Assembly (NCBI RefSeq): GCF_902859765.1
Contig: NZ_CADIJV010000002.1
Location: forward strand, 62,001-126,000
Source of the DNA: Achromobacter pulmonis
GTDB lineage: Bacteria > Pseudomonadota > Gammaproteobacteria > Burkholderiales > Burkholderiaceae_B
Direction: 5' to 3'
Length of the DNA stretch: 64,000 nt
Part shown: piece after piece, positions 63,164-64,000 of the stretch
Layout: each line of letters opens with the position of its first letter
Numbering within the stretch: position 1 is the stretch's first letter
Position numbers and translations under genes: made by a program
The notes under the pieces: generated by a model
Database searches by the model: none
Seen by the model: only the letters and a program-made list of their open reading frames with translations
What the model was told of the DNA's origin: nothing

Positions 63164-64000
63164 ATGAATTTCCGCAAACTGATCGGCGCCACCCTGTGCG
63201 CCGCCGCCGTCGCCGCCATTCCCCTGGCCGCGCAGGCGCAGAACTACAAGTCCGAATACAAGCTCTCCATCGTCGTCGGCACCACCTTCCCATGGGGCCA
63301 GGGCGCCGAGATCTGGTCCAACCTGGTGCGCGAGCGCACCCAGGGCCGCATCAACATCAAGGTCTATCCGGGCACGTCGCTGGTGCAGGGCGACCAGACC
63401 CGCGAATTCACCGCCATCCGCCAGGGCGTGATCGACATGGCGGTGGGCTCGACCATCAACTGGTCGCCGCAGGTCAAGCAGCTCAACCTGTTCTCGCTGC
63501 CCTTCCTGATGCCCGACTACGCCGCCATCGACGCCCTGGTGCAGGGCGACGTGGGCAAGGAAATGTTCAAGCTGATCGAGAAGGCCGGCGTGGTGCCGCT
63601 GGCCTGGGGCGAGAACGGCTACCGCCAGCTCAGCAACTCCAAGCACGAGATCAAGCGGCCCGAGGACATGAAGGGCATGAAGCTGCGGGTGGTCGGCTCG
63701 CCGCTGTACATCGACACGTTCACCGCGCTGGGCGCCAACCCGACCCAGATGAGCTGGGCCGATGCCCAGCCGGCGCTGGCCAGCGGCGCGGTCGACGGCC
63801 AGGAGAACCCGCTGTCGATCTATACCGGCTCCAAGCTCTACACCGTGGGCCAGAAATACCTGACGCTGTGGAACTACGTGGCCGACCCGCTGATCTTCGT
63901 GGTCAACCGCGAGGTCTGGAATTCGTGGTCGGAAAAGGACCGCGAGATCGTGCGCCAGGCCGCGCTGGACGCCGGCAAGCAGCAGATCGTGATCGCGCGC
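63164..64000 (+). CDS. TRAP solute-binding receptor (DctP), incomplete at right edge
   Basis: The first 279 codons are present; the stop lies beyond the window. The ATG at 63164 has GAGGAG upstream. A signal peptide (about 1-26, ending LAAQAQNYK) precedes a DctP/YiaO-type periplasmic receptor: VGTTFPWGQGAEIWSNLVRE, GRINIKVYPGTSLVQGDQTR, GVIDMAVGSTINWSPQVKQL, KGMKLRVVGSPLYIDTFTAL, NPTQMSWADAQPALASGAVD and GQENPLSIYTGSKLY. The family usually binds C4-dicarboxylates, sugar acids or similar. The conserved Arg in LRVVGS is the carboxylate site. Third gene of the TRAP operon, 74 bp after DctM. Confidence 0.93.
   Translation, partial: MNFRKLIGATLCAAAVAAIPLAAQAQNYKSEYKLSIVVGTTFPWGQGAEIWSNLVRERTQGRINIKVYPGTSLVQGDQTREFTAIRQGVIDMAVGSTINWSPQVKQLNLFSLPFLMPDYAAIDALVQGDVGKEMFKLIEKAGVVPLAWGENGYRQLSNSKHEIKRPEDMKGMKLRVVGSPLYIDTFTALGANPTQMSWADAQPALASGAVDGQENPLSIYTGSKLYTVGQKYLTLWNYVADPLIFVVNREVWNSWSEKDREIVRQAALDAGKQQIVIAR

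Overview
The window looks like a chromosome segment of a GC-rich betaproteobacterium of the Alcaligenaceae, Bordetella or Achromobacter type. The basis is the strong GC bias at third codon positions, two Bug-type periplasmic tricarboxylate-transporter receptors sitting beside hydrolase genes, a FhaB/FhaC-like two-partner secretion locus, and a full-length proteobacterial PurL. No rRNA, tRNA, CRISPR array or intact insertion sequence was seen. Genus assignment is inference from gene content.

Region 1 (1-1.9 kb) is visibly AT-richer than the rest and looks like an eroded accessory segment. It holds the last codons of an unidentified, possibly transposase-like protein and an 11-bp inverted repeat. 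On the minus strand it has a decayed C-terminal module of a CdiA/FHA-type toxin whose final stop overlaps the start of a small intact putative immunity gene. Next to that are a second toxin-like tail and the first third of a 2OG-Fe(II) oxygenase-like gene.

Region 2 (2-27 kb) is mostly core-like metabolism and regulation: an exported SH3-like protein, an FMN alpha-hydroxy-acid dehydrogenase, a membrane GGDEF cyclase, a TonB-dependent siderophore receptor with an AT-rich palindrome upstream, an exported nuclease, an EF-hand protein, a MurA-type enolpyruvyl transferase with all key residues but no usual murA neighbours, an NCS1 permease behind a nested palindrome, and a two-gene membrane cassette in which both proteins carry His...Asn-Cys papain-like signatures (HdeD-like fusion plus DUF4105/Lnb-like). 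TetR/SDR/O-methyltransferase and MFS/LysR clusters follow.

Region 3 (24-45 kb) is the dominant feature. A hybrid 7TMR-DISM histidine kinase and a response regulator with an AraC output domain (8-nt overlap) are divergent from a two-partner secretion operon. The operon encodes a TpsB transporter, a 4,890-residue TpsA exoprotein built from repeated modules, and a SapC-family protein 10 bp downstream. The layout suggests the two-component pair controls production of the giant surface protein.

Region 4 (45-54 kb) carries two hydrolase plus Bug-receptor pairs, an M20 peptidase, a LysR regulator and small conserved unknowns. Region 5 (53.5-64 kb) has an unrecognised coiled-coil protein, a chemotaxis receptor, purL with a clear terminator, and a TRAP transporter operon (small permease, large permease, solute receptor) that runs off the right edge.

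Start codons were chosen by domain fit and ribosome-binding sites, so several differ from the longest open frame. Functions for proteins with no clear family are left open.
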